Shown here: positions 1-8,408 of the stretch, in pieces | Numbering within the stretch: position 1 is the first letter of the stretch | Layout of the letters: each line of letters begins with the position of its first letter | DNA from: Clostridium weizhouense | GTDB taxonomy: Bacteria > Bacillota > Clostridia > Clostridiales > Clostridiaceae | Direction: 5' to 3' | DNA length: 64,000 nt | NCBI RefSeq assembly: GCF_019431045.1 | Contig: NZ_JAHXPT010000012.1 | Coordinates: 62,001 to 126,000 of the forward strand | The notes under the pieces: generated by a model | What the model was told of the DNA's origin: nothing | Databases searched by the model: none | The model's input: only the letters and a program-made list of their open reading frames with translations | Made by a program: the position numbers and the translations under genes

Positions 1-1239
1 AATGGTAAACCACTTGTAACAAAGAATTCATTTAGATATCTACACACTTTAATTAATTTAGGAACATCAGCTGAGCCAAACTTAACAGTTTTATGGTCAG
101 ATAAATTACCTGAAAGCTTTAAGAAATATTGTGCAGAGATTTCAATAAAAACAGATTCAATACAATATGAAAATGATGAAGTTATGAGACCTATATATGG
201 AGACGATTATGCTATAGCTTGCTGTGTGTCAGCTATGAAGGTTGGTAAACAAATGCAATTCTTTGGTGCGAGATGTAATATAGCTAAGTCATTATTATAT
301 GCTATAAATGGTGGAGTAGATGAATTAAAAGGCATTAAAGTAGTGCCAGGAATTGAAAAGCTTACAGATGAAGAAGTTCTTGACTTTAATAAAGTTAAGG
401 AAAACTATGATAAAGTTTTAGAATATGTTGCTAAAGTATATGTAGATACAATGAATATAATTCATTTTATGCATGATAAATATGCTTATGAAGCAAGTCA
501 AATGGCTCTTCATGATACAGCAGTAGAAAGATTAATGGCATTTGGTATTGCAGGTCTTTCAGTAGCAATAGATTCTTTATCAGCTATAAAATATGCAAAA
601 GTTAAACCGATAAGAAATGAAGAAGGAATTGCTATAGATTTTGAAGTGGAAGGTGACTTCCCTAAATACGGAAATGATGATGATAGAGCAGATGATTTAG
701 GTGTAGCTTTAGTTACTAAGTTCTCTTCTGAACTTAAAAAGCATCCTTTATATAGAGGGGCACATCATACATTATCAGCACTTACAATAACATCTAATGT
801 TATGTATGGTAAGAAAACAGGTAATACACCAGATGGAAGAAAGAAAGGTGAACCTTTAGCTCCAGGGGCTAATCCAATGCATGGAAGAGATATAAATGGT
901 GCATTGGCATCTCTTAACTCAGTAGCTAAAATACCATATAACGGAATATGTCAAGATGGTGTATCTAATACATTCTCAATCGTTCCTGATGCTTTAGGAA
1001 AAGATCAAGAACAAAAAGTTAATAATTTAGTATCAATTTTAGATGGATATTTTGTACAAGGAGCACATCACTTAAATGTTAATGTACTTAATAGACAAAC
1101 ATTAATTGATGCTATGGAAAATCCAGAGAAATATCCAACTTTAACAATAAGAGTTTCAGGATATGCAGTTAACTTTAGTAGATTATCAAAAGAACAACAA
1201 TTAGAAGTTATAAGTAGAACATTCCATGAAAGTATTTAA
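1..1239 (+). CDS. pflB: Pyruvate formate-lyase (formate C-acetyltransferase), 3' part
   Basis: The open frame runs into the window from its left edge, so the 5' part is missing; 412 codons and a stop are visible. Pyruvate formate-lyase converts pyruvate and CoA to acetyl-CoA and formate in anaerobic fermentation in the cytoplasm. The catalytic Cys-Cys pair (IACCVSAM) is encoded at 220-225. The glycyl-radical loop RVSGYAV has its Gly codon at 1159-1161, 26 residues before the end, as in the E. coli enzyme of about 760 residues. The methionine at 184 is internal, because the same frame is open and homologous from position 1. The gene for the activating enzyme follows on the same strand 203 nt downstream. 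Confidence 0.97.
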   Translation, partial: NGKPLVTKNSFRYLHTLINLGTSAEPNLTVLWSDKLPESFKKYCAEISIKTDSIQYENDEVMRPIYGDDYAIACCVSAMKVGKQMQFFGARCNIAKSLLYAINGGVDELKGIKVVPGIEKLTDEEVLDFNKVKENYDKVLEYVAKVYVDTMNIIHFMHDKYAYEASQMALHDTAVERLMAFGIAGLSVAIDSLSAIKYAKVKPIRNEEGIAIDFEVEGDFPKYGNDDDRADDLGVALVTKFSSELKKHPLYRGAHHTLSALTITSNVMYGKKTGNTPDGRKKGEPLAPGANPMHGRDINGALASLNSVAKIPYNGICQDGVSNTFSIVPDALGKDQEQKVNNLVSILDGYFVQGAHHLNVNVLNRQTLIDAMENPEKYPTLTIRVSGYAVNFSRLSKEQQLEVISRTFHESI

Positions 1240-1283
1240 TCTTATAAAATAAATTAGGTGAATTATCTTACTAAAAATGATTG

Positions 1284-1337
1284 CTATGTTTTAAGTGAAT
1301 GTTTATATTGCAATACTAACACTATTTTAAAACATAG
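1284..1337 (+). repeat. 11-bp perfect inverted repeat after pflB
   Basis: CTATGTTTTAA at 1284-1294 is exactly complementary to 1327-1337, with a 32-nt loop. No T-run follows, so it is not a classic terminator. It may stabilise the 3' end of the abundant pflB mRNA or act as a protein-binding site; that role is inference. Confidence 0.4.
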
Positions 1338-1398
1338 AAAAAATAATGTATATTAATAATGATATTTTTGATATACTAAATATAATATTAAAACAATT

Positions 1399-1426
1399 CC
1401 CCTGTCTTTTATTTGACAGGGGTTTT
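1399..1426 (+). terminator. Terminator or attenuator hairpin between pflB and pflA
   Basis: CCCCTGTC (1399-1406) pairs perfectly with GACAGGGG (1415-1422) over an 8-nt loop, followed by TTTT. The hairpin ends only about 10 nt before the pflA SD. Readthrough would give pflA less transcript than pflB, which fits a catalytic activase. The lack of a long T-tract suggests partial termination. Confidence 0.7.
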
Positions 1427-1442
1427 ATTCTAGGAGGGAAAA

Positions 1443-2150
1443 ATGGTTAAAGGGAAAATTCATTCAATAGAAACTATGGGACTTGTTGATGGACCAGGTA
1501 TTAGAGTGGTTGTGTTTTTACAAGGATGTTCTTTAAGATGTAAGTATTGTCATAACCCTGATACATGGGAATACAATGGAGGTGTAGAATATACTTCAGA
1601 AGAATTAGTTAAAAAGATTGAAAGATATAAAACTTATTTTCAAAGTTCAAATGGTGGTGTTACCTTTTCAGGAGGGGAACCATTAAGACAACCAGAATTT
1701 CTTCTAGAAACATTAAAATTGTGTAAGAAAAAAGGGATACATACATGTTTAGATACTTCAGGATTTGGACTTGGAAATTATGATGAGATTTTAAAATACA
1801 CAGATTTAGTTTTATTTGATATAAAGCATTATGATAGAGCAGGATATAAAAATGTTACATTAATGGAAATTGATAAATCATTAGATTTTTTAGAGTCAGT
1901 ACAAAAATCAAAAACTAAAATATGGATTAGACATGTAGTTGTTCCAGGATTAACTGATGGAGAAGATCATATAGAAAAACTTAAAGAATATATATCTAAT
2001 ATTGATGGGGTTGAAAAAATTGAATTATTACCATATCATCTTTTAGGAAAAAATAAATATGATGTTTTGAAATTAAAGTATCCACTTGAGGGAGTCCCAG
2101 CAATGGATAAAGAACTAGTAAAGAAATATAATAAAATTATAGAAAGATAA
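1443..2150 (+). CDS. pflA: Pyruvate formate-lyase-activating enzyme (radical SAM)
   Basis: A 235-residue radical SAM protein that places the glycyl radical on PflB using S-adenosylmethionine and a 4Fe-4S cluster. The cluster motif C-x3-C-x2-C is at residues 29-36 (CSLRCKYC), preceded by DGPGIR at about 16-21. The SAM-binding GGEP motif follows (VTFSGGEPL, about residues 74-82). Length is normal for PflA. The start has a strong SD (GGAGGG) just upstream. It lies directly behind pflB, its substrate, with a hairpin in the gap. Confidence 0.96.
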   Translation: MVKGKIHSIETMGLVDGPGIRVVVFLQGCSLRCKYCHNPDTWEYNGGVEYTSEELVKKIERYKTYFQSSNGGVTFSGGEPLRQPEFLLETLKLCKKKGIHTCLDTSGFGLGNYDEILKYTDLVLFDIKHYDRAGYKNVTLMEIDKSLDFLESVQKSKTKIWIRHVVVPGLTDGEDHIEKLKEYISNIDGVEKIELLPYHLLGKNKYDVLKLKYPLEGVPAMDKELVKKYNKIIER

Positions 2151-2231
2151 GTATGATTTTTAATATTGCTATAGCATTAATCTTAATAGTTAAATAAAAA
2201 ATATTAAAAATTTATAACAAATATATTTTAT

Positions 2232-2300
2232 AAGTTCTTCTAAGGCTTAGATGAAAAATTATTCTTATAAATAAAATTCATCTAAACTTAAGAAGAACTT
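2232..2300. repeat. Family E imperfect palindrome, copy 1
   Basis: Arms 2232-2255 and 2277-2300 (24 nt each) are complementary apart from a few mismatches, with a 21-nt loop. It sits between the convergent ends of pflA and the rubredoxin gene, so it could stop transcription from both sides, though no clear T-run flanks it. Its arm closely matches the arm of the palindrome at 19871-19930 (both resemble AAGTTNTTCTAAG followed by CTTNAGAT), which suggests a dispersed repeat. Confidence 0.6.
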
Positions 2301-2344
2301 AATCTGTATAACTTAATATAAGAAAACTAACAGTAAAGTTATAA

Positions 2345-2506
2345 TTATATTTGAAGTGAAAATAGTTCTTTTTCAAAATTACATATAGGACATGTCCAAT
2401 CATCAGGTAAATCCTCGAATTTAATTCCAGGTTCAATGTCATTATCTAAATCACCTATTTCAGGATCATATATATAACCACATATATCACAAAAATATCT
2501 TTGCAT
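2345..2506 (-). CDS. Rubredoxin (53 aa)
   Basis: A small gene read on the minus strand from ATG at 2506-2504 to TAA at 2345, with SD GAGGTGA upstream. The product is a one-domain rubredoxin, a soluble electron carrier with one Fe bound by four Cys. Cys6 and Cys9 lie in CDICGY, and Cys39 and Cys42 in [11 protein letters not shown]. The knuckle DDWTCPIC and the length of about 53 residues are typical. The residue after the last Cys is Asn instead of the usual Gly, and the following VGKD-type segment is altered. In clostridia rubredoxins pass electrons to peroxide- or oxygen-reducing enzymes; no such partner lies next to it here. Confidence 0.93.
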   Translation of the reverse strand: MQRYFCDICGYIYDPEIGDLDNDIEPGIKFEDLPDDWTCPICNFEKELFSLQI

Positions 2507-2559
2507 ACATTCACCTCATTTGTAATATTAATTTCTAATTCTTATTAATCACATTTGAT

Positions 2560-2668
2560 TAAAATTCATATATAAAATTTACATAAATTTATTATAAATA
2601 ATAGAATTTTATAGTTATGAATAAGATTATATTATTAATAAACAAACTTATTTGAATCTATATAGTTT
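2560..2668 (-). repeat. Family B dispersed repeat, degenerate copy
   Basis: The stretch ending TTATTAATAAACAAACTTA resembles the reverse complement of the repeats at 6941-7050 and 38777-38890, with small gaps. It lies between the divergent rubredoxin gene and the downstream end of the exonuclease gene. Similarity was aligned by eye and is weaker than between the two best copies. Confidence 0.4.
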
Positions 2669-2722
2669 TATTATATTAAAGAAGTGGATCTACTGTTAAT
2701 ATATTTTAGCTTTAATAAAAAA

Positions 2723-3340
2723 TTATTTATTATTTTTAAGCAAGTTACTAAAGTATCCTTTAGGTACATAACCTTTTTTTAGACCTTCAATTACTGTTAA
2801 ATAAGTGGCAGTAGTATCAAATCTAGCATCATGATAATTTCCACTACCTTTAAATAATTGATTAGATTTTTCTGTAATTTGTTCACTTGTTATGTTAAGA
2901 AAATTTATGACTTCTTCTAATTTAGGATTTTTAATTTCACCATTTGCTTTTGGAATCTTACAAATATCTTTATAATGAGCCATAGTACAAAAAGAATGGT
3001 TTGGAATAAAGTTTTCTCCTAATAAAGAAAGTTCGTGTTTTAAAAATTTAATATCAAAATTAACATTATGGCCAATTAAGAAATCGGCTTCTAAAAAATC
3101 TTTTATAAATTCTGGAACTAAATCTTCAAAATATTGACCTTCTGATAATTCATAAAGTTTTTCTAAAGAAAATCCATGAACTTTTTCTGCTGATGGCTCC
3201 ATTTCATCTACAGTAAAAAAGAAATTCTTTCCTTTAGTAATTTGTGGTTTGGTGTCAGCATCAACCGTTATATAACTTAATTGACATATGCTTCCGGGTT
3301 TAATACCTGTAGTTTCTGTATCAAAAAATAATAATTTCAT
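2723..3340 (-). CDS. DnaQ-like 3'-5' exonuclease (DEDDh)
   Basis: A 205-residue single-domain exonuclease of the DnaQ/RNase T superfamily. Motif ExoI FFDTETTG is at residues 5-12, ExoII HNVNFDIKFL at about 91-100, and ExoIII with the catalytic His as HDARFD at about 170-175. Such stand-alone proteins degrade single-stranded DNA or RNA ends, or resemble the epsilon subunit of DNA polymerase III; the substrate is not clear from sequence. SD AGGAGG precedes the ATG. It is a single gene with no operon partner. Confidence 0.88.
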   Translation of the reverse strand: MKLLFFDTETTGIKPGSICQLSYITVDADTKPQITKGKNFFFTVDEMEPSAEKVHGFSLEKLYELSEGQYFEDLVPEFIKDFLEADFLIGHNVNFDIKFLKHELSLLGENFIPNHSFCTMAHYKDICKIPKANGEIKNPKLEEVINFLNITSEQITEKSNQLFKGSGNYHDARFDTTATYLTVIEGLKKGYVPKGYFSNLLKNNK

Positions 3341-3703
3341 TTTTATAAACCTCCTAGATGAGTAAGTGAATACATTTTAGTAATTTTATTTCTTATATAA
3401 ATATTATTAACTTTGTTATTATTACGAAAATTTTAAGTAAAAATTAAAGTATATAAACGTTATATTTTAAAATAGAACATTATTTTATATTTATTAATGC
3501 CTAAAGATAATTATATAACATTTTTATATTTTTTCAAAGAAAGGAATAAATAATAATAAATATCTAATAGTATTGATTTTTGTTTTCAATGGATATATAA
3601 TTATAGCAATAATAAATATAATCTATAAACTAAAATTTAAAGTAAATAATTTATAAATATATGAAAATAATATATGTATATAGAATGCTTAGGAGGAAAG
3701 ATT
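3341..3703. other. AT-rich intergenic region between divergent exonuclease and ldh
   Basis: About 360 nt that must hold both divergent promoters. I see no ORF, no strong hairpin and no clear consensus promoter. The last 30 nt contain an in-frame ATG (3674) upstream of the chosen ldh start. Confidence 0.5.
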
Positions 3704-4654
3704 GTGGTAAAAGAAAGAAAAAGAAAAATATCTATTATAGGTGCAGGATTTGTAGGTTCAACGGCGGCATTTGCTTTAATGAATAGTGGAGTCGCTACAG
3801 AAATTTGTATATATGATATAAATATGGATAAAGCTATGGGAGAAGTAATGGATTTAGTTCATGGAACTTCATTTGTTAAACCAGTTAATATTTATGCAGG
3901 TAGTATAGCAGAAACAAGGAATTCAGATATAATTATAATTACAGCTGGCGCAGCACAAAAAGAGGGTGAAACAAGATTAGATTTAATAGAAAAGAATTAT
4001 AATATTTTCAAAGGTTTTATTCCAGAACTTGCAGCAGCAAGCCCAGAAGCGATATTATTAGTTGCATCTAATCCTGTTGACATATTATCATATATAACAT
4101 ATAAGTTATCAGGATTTCCTAAAGAAAGGGTAATAGGTACAGGAACAGTTCTTGATACATCTAGATTAAAATACGTTATTGGTAAGTATTTAAATGTTAA
4201 TAATAACAATATTCATGCATATGTTTTAGGAGAACATGGTGATAGTGAAATTGTAAGTTGGAGTACTGGAAGTATTGCAGGAGAAAGTTTTGAAGAGTAT
4301 ACAGAAAAATTTTCTTTGGAATGGGATGAAGAAATAAAAAATGTAATTGAAAATGATGTTAAAAATGCAGCATATGAAATTATTTCAAGAAAAAAAGCTA
4401 CTTATTATGCAATAGGATTAGCAATAAATCAAATTGTAGAGTCTATTTTAAGAGATGAAAATACTATATTAACTGTATCTTCATTAATGAATGATGAATA
4501 TGGGATTAAGGATATATATTTAGCTATTCCAACTATTCTTAATAGAAATGGTGCTGTAAGAACTGTAGAACCTAAGATAAGCAAAGATGAAATAAATAAA
4601 TTGAAAGATTCAGCAAAAGTTTTAAAAGAACATATGAAAAATATTAATTTATAA
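3704..4654 (+). CDS. ldh: L-lactate dehydrogenase
   Basis: NAD-dependent reduction of pyruvate to L-lactate at the end of glycolysis. The Rossmann motif GAGFVGS is at residues 13-19. ASNPVDI, the substrate-side DTSRLK and the catalytic-His motif GEHGDSE follow in the usual order. I chose GTG at 3704 because AGGAGG at 3691-3696 is 7 nt upstream, giving 316 residues, the usual family length. The upstream ATG at 3674 has no SD and would add ten non-conserved residues. The closely related malate dehydrogenases are less likely given the overall LDH-type pattern. Confidence 0.94.
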   Translation: MVKERKRKISIIGAGFVGSTAAFALMNSGVATEICIYDINMDKAMGEVMDLVHGTSFVKPVNIYAGSIAETRNSDIIIITAGAAQKEGETRLDLIEKNYNIFKGFIPELAAASPEAILLVASNPVDILSYITYKLSGFPKERVIGTGTVLDTSRLKYVIGKYLNVNNNNIHAYVLGEHGDSEIVSWSTGSIAGESFEEYTEKFSLEWDEEIKNVIENDVKNAAYEIISRKKATYYAIGLAINQIVESILRDENTILTVSSLMNDEYGIKDIYLAIPTILNRNGAVRTVEPKISKDEINKLKDSAKVLKEHMKNINL

Positions 4655-4691
4655 ATAATAAAAAAATATTACTTTATAATTCGCAAGAAAT

Positions 4692-4720
4692 TTGACAAAA
4701 TATTTTCATTTTATTATAAT
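4692..4720 (+). promoter_or_regulatory. Consensus sigma-A promoter of asnA
   Basis: TTGACA (4692-4697), a 17-nt spacer and TATAAT (4715-4720): a perfect match to the vegetative consensus. It leaves a leader of about 105 nt before asnA, in which I see no riboswitch. Confidence 0.85.
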
Positions 4721-4831
4721 GAGTCAATAAAGTGGAAGTTTTAGTAAAGTTAGGAATTTTATAAACATTTAATGACTATTTTTATTAAAAACAAATATGT
4801 AAAATTTTAAAAGGAATTTGGGGGAAATATA

Positions 4832-5845
4832 ATGAAAATTGAAGGACTTATTATTCCAGAAGGATATAAAAGCAAGGCTTCATTAATTGAAACAGAAATT
4901 CATATTAAACAGATTAAAGATCTTTTTGAAAGAGTACTTGCTAAAAATTTAAATTTAACTAGAGTTTCTGCTCCTTTATTTGTTGAACCAGAGACAGGTA
5001 TGAATGATAATTTAAATGGTTGTGAAAGACCAGTAAGTTTTGATCTTTTGGCAACTGGTAAAGAGGTTCAAATAGTACATTCTTTAGCAAAATGGAAAAG
5101 ATATAGTTTAGGTAGATATGGATTTGAACTTGGTCAGGGTTTATATACAGACATGAATGCAATAAGAAGAGATGAAGAATTAGATAATCTTCATTCTATA
5201 TATGTAGACCAATGGGATTGGGAAAAAATAATAAATAAATCAAATAGAAATTTAGATACATTAAAAAATACAGTAAAGACTATATATAATGTTTTTAAAG
5301 AAGTAGAAGATTTTACTTGTAATGAACTAATAAATGCAGAAAAAATACTGCCAGAAGAAATTTTCTTTATAACTACTCAAGAATTAGAAGATAAGTATCC
5401 AGATAAAACTCCAAAAGAAAGAGAAGATCTTATAGCAAAAGAAAAAGGTGCTGTATTTATAATGCAAATAGGAGGAGTTTTAAAATCAGGAGAAAAGCAT
5501 GATGGAAGATCTCCCGACTATGATGATTGGGCTATGAATGGTGATATAATATTCTATTATCCAGTACTTGATAGAGCTTTTGAAGTTTCATCAATGGGAA
5601 TTAGAGTTGATGAAGAAGCTTTAGAAAGACAACTTAAGCTTGCTAATTGTGAAGAAAGAAAAAAATTTGATTTTCACAAGATGTTACTTAATCAGGAACT
5701 ACCATATACAATTGGTGGTGGAATAGGACAATCAAGAATATGTATGTTTTTCTTGAAAAAAGCACATATAGGAGAAGTTCAAGCATCAACTTGGGATGAA
5801 AAAAATCTTAAAATTTGTGCTGAACATAATATAAGATTATTATAG
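4832..5845 (+). CDS. asnA: Aspartate-ammonia ligase (asparagine synthetase A)
   Basis: A 337-residue ammonia-dependent asparagine synthetase: aspartate + ATP + NH3 give asparagine, AMP and PPi. It is related to class II aminoacyl-tRNA synthetases. Recognised stretches are ETGMNDNLNGCERPV, WDWEK, the long GDGRSPDYDDW-type segment (here KHDGRSPDYDDW, about residues 226-237) and the C-terminal class II motif GGGIGQSR (about 296-303). Length matches E. coli AsnA (330). It is monocistronic: perfect promoter upstream, and a strong hairpin shared with convergent birA downstream. Confidence 0.96.
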   Translation: MKIEGLIIPEGYKSKASLIETEIHIKQIKDLFERVLAKNLNLTRVSAPLFVEPETGMNDNLNGCERPVSFDLLATGKEVQIVHSLAKWKRYSLGRYGFELGQGLYTDMNAIRRDEELDNLHSIYVDQWDWEKIINKSNRNLDTLKNTVKTIYNVFKEVEDFTCNELINAEKILPEEIFFITTQELEDKYPDKTPKEREDLIAKEKGAVFIMQIGGVLKSGEKHDGRSPDYDDWAMNGDIIFYYPVLDRAFEVSSMGIRVDEEALERQLKLANCEERKKFDFHKMLLNQELPYTIGGGIGQSRICMFFLKKAHIGEVQASTWDEKNLKICAEHNIRLL

Positions 5846-5851
5846 GAATTT

Positions 5852-5888
5852 AAAAGGTAGAGTTAAAAAATAGACTCTACCTTTTTGA
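5852..5888. terminator. Bidirectional terminator between asnA and birA
   Basis: A 12-bp perfect stem (5852-5863 with 5874-5885) has an A-run on the left and a T-run on the right, so it can end transcription of both convergent genes. Confidence 0.9.
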
Positions 5889-5895
5889 ATTTTAA

Positions 5896-6861
5896 TTAAA
5901 TTCTAAAACTTATTTCTCCACTTGTTATAAGTTTTTCTTTTCCATCAGAATCTTTTACGAGAAGTTCACCAGTATCAGTTAAAGAAAGACAAGTTACAAT
6001 TTCTTCCTTATTATATGTAATTAGTTTTGCTTTCTTATTTATTATATTAGAATTTTCTCTACATATAGATAATACTTCAGAGATATCTTTTTGCAATACA
6101 AATTTATTATAAAGAATTTCAAAGTGATTAAGGAATTTTACCAGAATATCACTTCTTTTAAAAGACTTATTTAACTCTATCTTAAGAGATGTTGCTATAT
6201 CTTTGATTTCATCAGGAATATCATCAATTTCTAAATTAACATTGATACCAACTCCTAGAATTAAATAATGGATTCTATCCATATCACATTTCATTTCAGT
6301 TAATATTCCACATATTTTTTTCCCATTTAAGTATATATCATTTGGCCATTTGATATTAACTTTAATATCAAATTCAAGTAAACTTTTGTATATAGCTGCA
6401 GCGGCAATTTGAGTTACTTTAGAAGCTTCCATAGGGGGAAGATTAGGCTTTAATATTAAGCTAAACCAAATTCCACTAGAAGGAGAAATCCATTCTCTAT
6501 CAAATCTCCCTTTACCGCATAGTTGTTTTTCAGCTATTATCAAAGTTCCATTATTTATTTCTCCTCTAGCTAGTTCTTTTGCGGAATGATTAGTAGAAGA
6601 AAGTTCATAAAAATGTTTTATGTCTTTTATTAAATTATTTGTTTTTAATAATGGTATAAGTTCTTGAGCGGATAATATATCTGGGCAGGATATAAGTTTA
6701 TATCCTTTATTTGATTTACCTTCTATAATATATCCTTTGTTTTTTAATGACTTTATATGTTTCCAAATAGCACTTCTTGATATATTTAAATCAGAGCTTA
6801 TACTCTCTCCAGATAAATAGTCTAAAGAATTCTTTAATTTATTTAAAATTTTATTTTCCAT
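5896..6861 (-). CDS. birA: Bifunctional biotin-protein ligase / biotin operon repressor
   Basis: A 321-residue protein that activates biotin as biotinyl-AMP, attaches it to carboxylase carrier domains and can repress biotin genes. An N-terminal winged helix-turn-helix (residues 1-60, including ISRSAIWKHIKSLKNKGY) is followed by the ligase core: SSTN (about 88), GKGRFDREW (about 116-124), KWPNDI (about 169-174) and GVGINVN (about 201), then a C-terminal SH3-like domain. In the adenylate-binding loop Asp stands where most homologues have Gly (GRGRxGRxW). SD AAGGAG precedes the ATG. No biotin synthesis gene lies nearby. Confidence 0.93.
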   Translation of the reverse strand: MENKILNKLKNSLDYLSGESISSDLNISRSAIWKHIKSLKNKGYIIEGKSNKGYKLISCPDILSAQELIPLLKTNNLIKDIKHFYELSSTNHSAKELARGEINNGTLIIAEKQLCGKGRFDREWISPSSGIWFSLILKPNLPPMEASKVTQIAAAAIYKSLLEFDIKVNIKWPNDIYLNGKKICGILTEMKCDMDRIHYLILGVGINVNLEIDDIPDEIKDIATSLKIELNKSFKRSDILVKFLNHFEILYNKFVLQKDISEVLSICRENSNIINKKAKLITYNKEEIVTCLSLTDTGELLVKDSDGKEKLITSGEISFRI

Positions 6862-7358
6862 AAGTATCTCCTTGACATTAATTTAATGTATCTAATTAAT
6901 ATTATTATAAAAAATCCTATAACAAATTAATACTAAATAAATATATAAGTTCGAATAAAATTTGTTAATTAATATAAATCTTAGAATATTTATAAATGAT
7001 ATGAATTAACAGTATTATGAGAAACTTATATAGAAAATTTATGATATATATGATTCTAATTAGATATTATTAATTAAATATATATTTTTTATAAAAATTC
7101 TACAAAATATCATAAATGTAATAACTTAATTAAAACATAAATACAAATAAAAACACAAATTTATATTTATTAGATAAAATATAGCATAATTCTATTAATA
7201 TTATATTAATATTGCATTAATATTGTATGAAAAGATGAATATTGAAAATAATTACTAGTATAATTATTGAATTTTAAATATTGATATTATATAATTATGA
7301 AGATAGTCAAAACTTAATAAAATTTATAAAACAAAGACTCTTAGAAAGGAACAAATAG
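6862..7358. other. 497-nt intergenic region between divergent birA and glycosidase genes
   Basis: Very AT-rich, no ORF and no clear promoter consensus. It contains the family B repeat at 6941-7050, listed separately. A run of short ATTAATATT-type repeats around 7190-7230 is simple-sequence in character. Confidence 0.5.
6941..7050 (+). repeat. Family B dispersed repeat, good copy
   Basis: About 110 nt that aligns end to end with 38777-38890. Shared blocks include TATAAGTTC, AATATAAATCTTAGAATA and TTATATAGAAAA in the same order and spacing. Weaker reverse-strand copies are at 25094-25192 and 2560-2668. No ORF, and no clear terminal inverted repeat. Origin unknown. Confidence 0.65.
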
Positions 7359-8393
7359 ATGGATAAAAACATAAAGAAGAAAAAGAGGCCAGTAAAACCT
7401 AGACAAAATAATGGTAAAAGAAAGAAAAAAAGAGTTTCTTTAAAAAATCTTGTGATTTTCATTATATTTATGATAATTTTTACAGCTTGTACTGGACCTT
7501 TTGTACTTTTATATGGACCTTTTGAAAATGCAAAAAGAACTTATGTTGGAGCAGCTATGACGTCATTAAGTCATCAATATCTAGCTAAATGGTTTTTATC
7601 AGATGAAAAAATAGCTGAAATTTTAGGAGGTTCTTCAGTTGCAAGTAGCGAAAATACAAATACAGATGAGATTGAAATACCAAAAATAAAAGATCCAAAT
7701 ATAGAATTAAATGAAATTGATAATCCGAAATATAAAGGATACCTTTTAATAATAAAAGACCCTACAAGAGTTAAAGTGGGATATACATCAAAATTGAAGA
7801 AAGAAGGAGAAACAACATCACAGATTGCAGAGAATAATAATGCTATAGCTGCAATTAATGGTGGTGGTTTTACAGATAAATCTTCTAATGCAAAATGGAC
7901 AGGGAATGGTGGATTACCTATTGGACTTATTATGAACAAAGGAGAAGTTGTATATAATGATTTGGGAGAAGATAATAAAACAGATTTATTAGGTATGACA
8001 AAAGAAGGAAAATTAATAGTTGGTAATTATTCTGTAAACCAGTTAAGAAAAATGGGGGTACAAGAAGCTCTAAGTTTTACACCTACACTTGTTGTAAATG
8101 GTAAGATGACACCTATGTCAGGTGATGGTGGCTGGGGAATCGCACCAAGAACTGTAATAGGACAAAGAAGAGATGGTGCAATACTTTTATTGGTTATAGA
8201 TGGAAGAAGCGTAAATAGTTTAGGTGCTACACTAAAAGAAGCACAAGAAATTATATATCAATGTGGAGCTGTTAATGCAATAAATTTAGATGGTGGTAAA
8301 TCAACAACTATGTACTATAATGGGGATATAGTAAATACTCCTTCAGATAGTTTGGGAGAACGAGCAATACCAACAGCAATAATTGTAGAGTAA
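7359..8393 (+). CDS. Membrane-anchored phosphodiester glycosidase domain protein (NAGPA family)
   Basis: A 344-residue protein with a very basic N-terminus (residues 1-27), one membrane segment (about 29-52, not followed by a clear signal peptidase site) and an extracellular NAGPA/DUF2233 domain. Family motifs are AAINGGGF (about 164-171) and the C-terminal INLDGGKSTTMYYNG (about 308-322). Members cleave phosphodiester-linked sugars, as in wall or exopolysaccharide substrates. The true substrate cannot be read from sequence. It is co-transcribed with an unknown anchored protein 15 nt downstream, and a terminator follows that gene. Confidence 0.85.
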   Translation: MDKNIKKKKRPVKPRQNNGKRKKKRVSLKNLVIFIIFMIIFTACTGPFVLLYGPFENAKRTYVGAAMTSLSHQYLAKWFLSDEKIAEILGGSSVASSENTNTDEIEIPKIKDPNIELNEIDNPKYKGYLLIIKDPTRVKVGYTSKLKKEGETTSQIAENNNAIAAINGGGFTDKSSNAKWTGNGGLPIGLIMNKGEVVYNDLGEDNKTDLLGMTKEGKLIVGNYSVNQLRKMGVQEALSFTPTLVVNGKMTPMSGDGGWGIAPRTVIGQRRDGAILLLVIDGRSVNSLGATLKEAQEIIYQCGAVNAINLDGGKSTTMYYNGDIVNTPSDSLGERAIPTAIIVE

Positions 8394-8408
8394 AAAAGGA
8401 GAAATGAT

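Noticed and set aside
3674-3703. ATG at 3674 as the ldh start
   Set aside because: It lies upstream of the AGGAGG (3691) that serves GTG 3704, has no SD itself, and adds residues not seen in LDH proteins.
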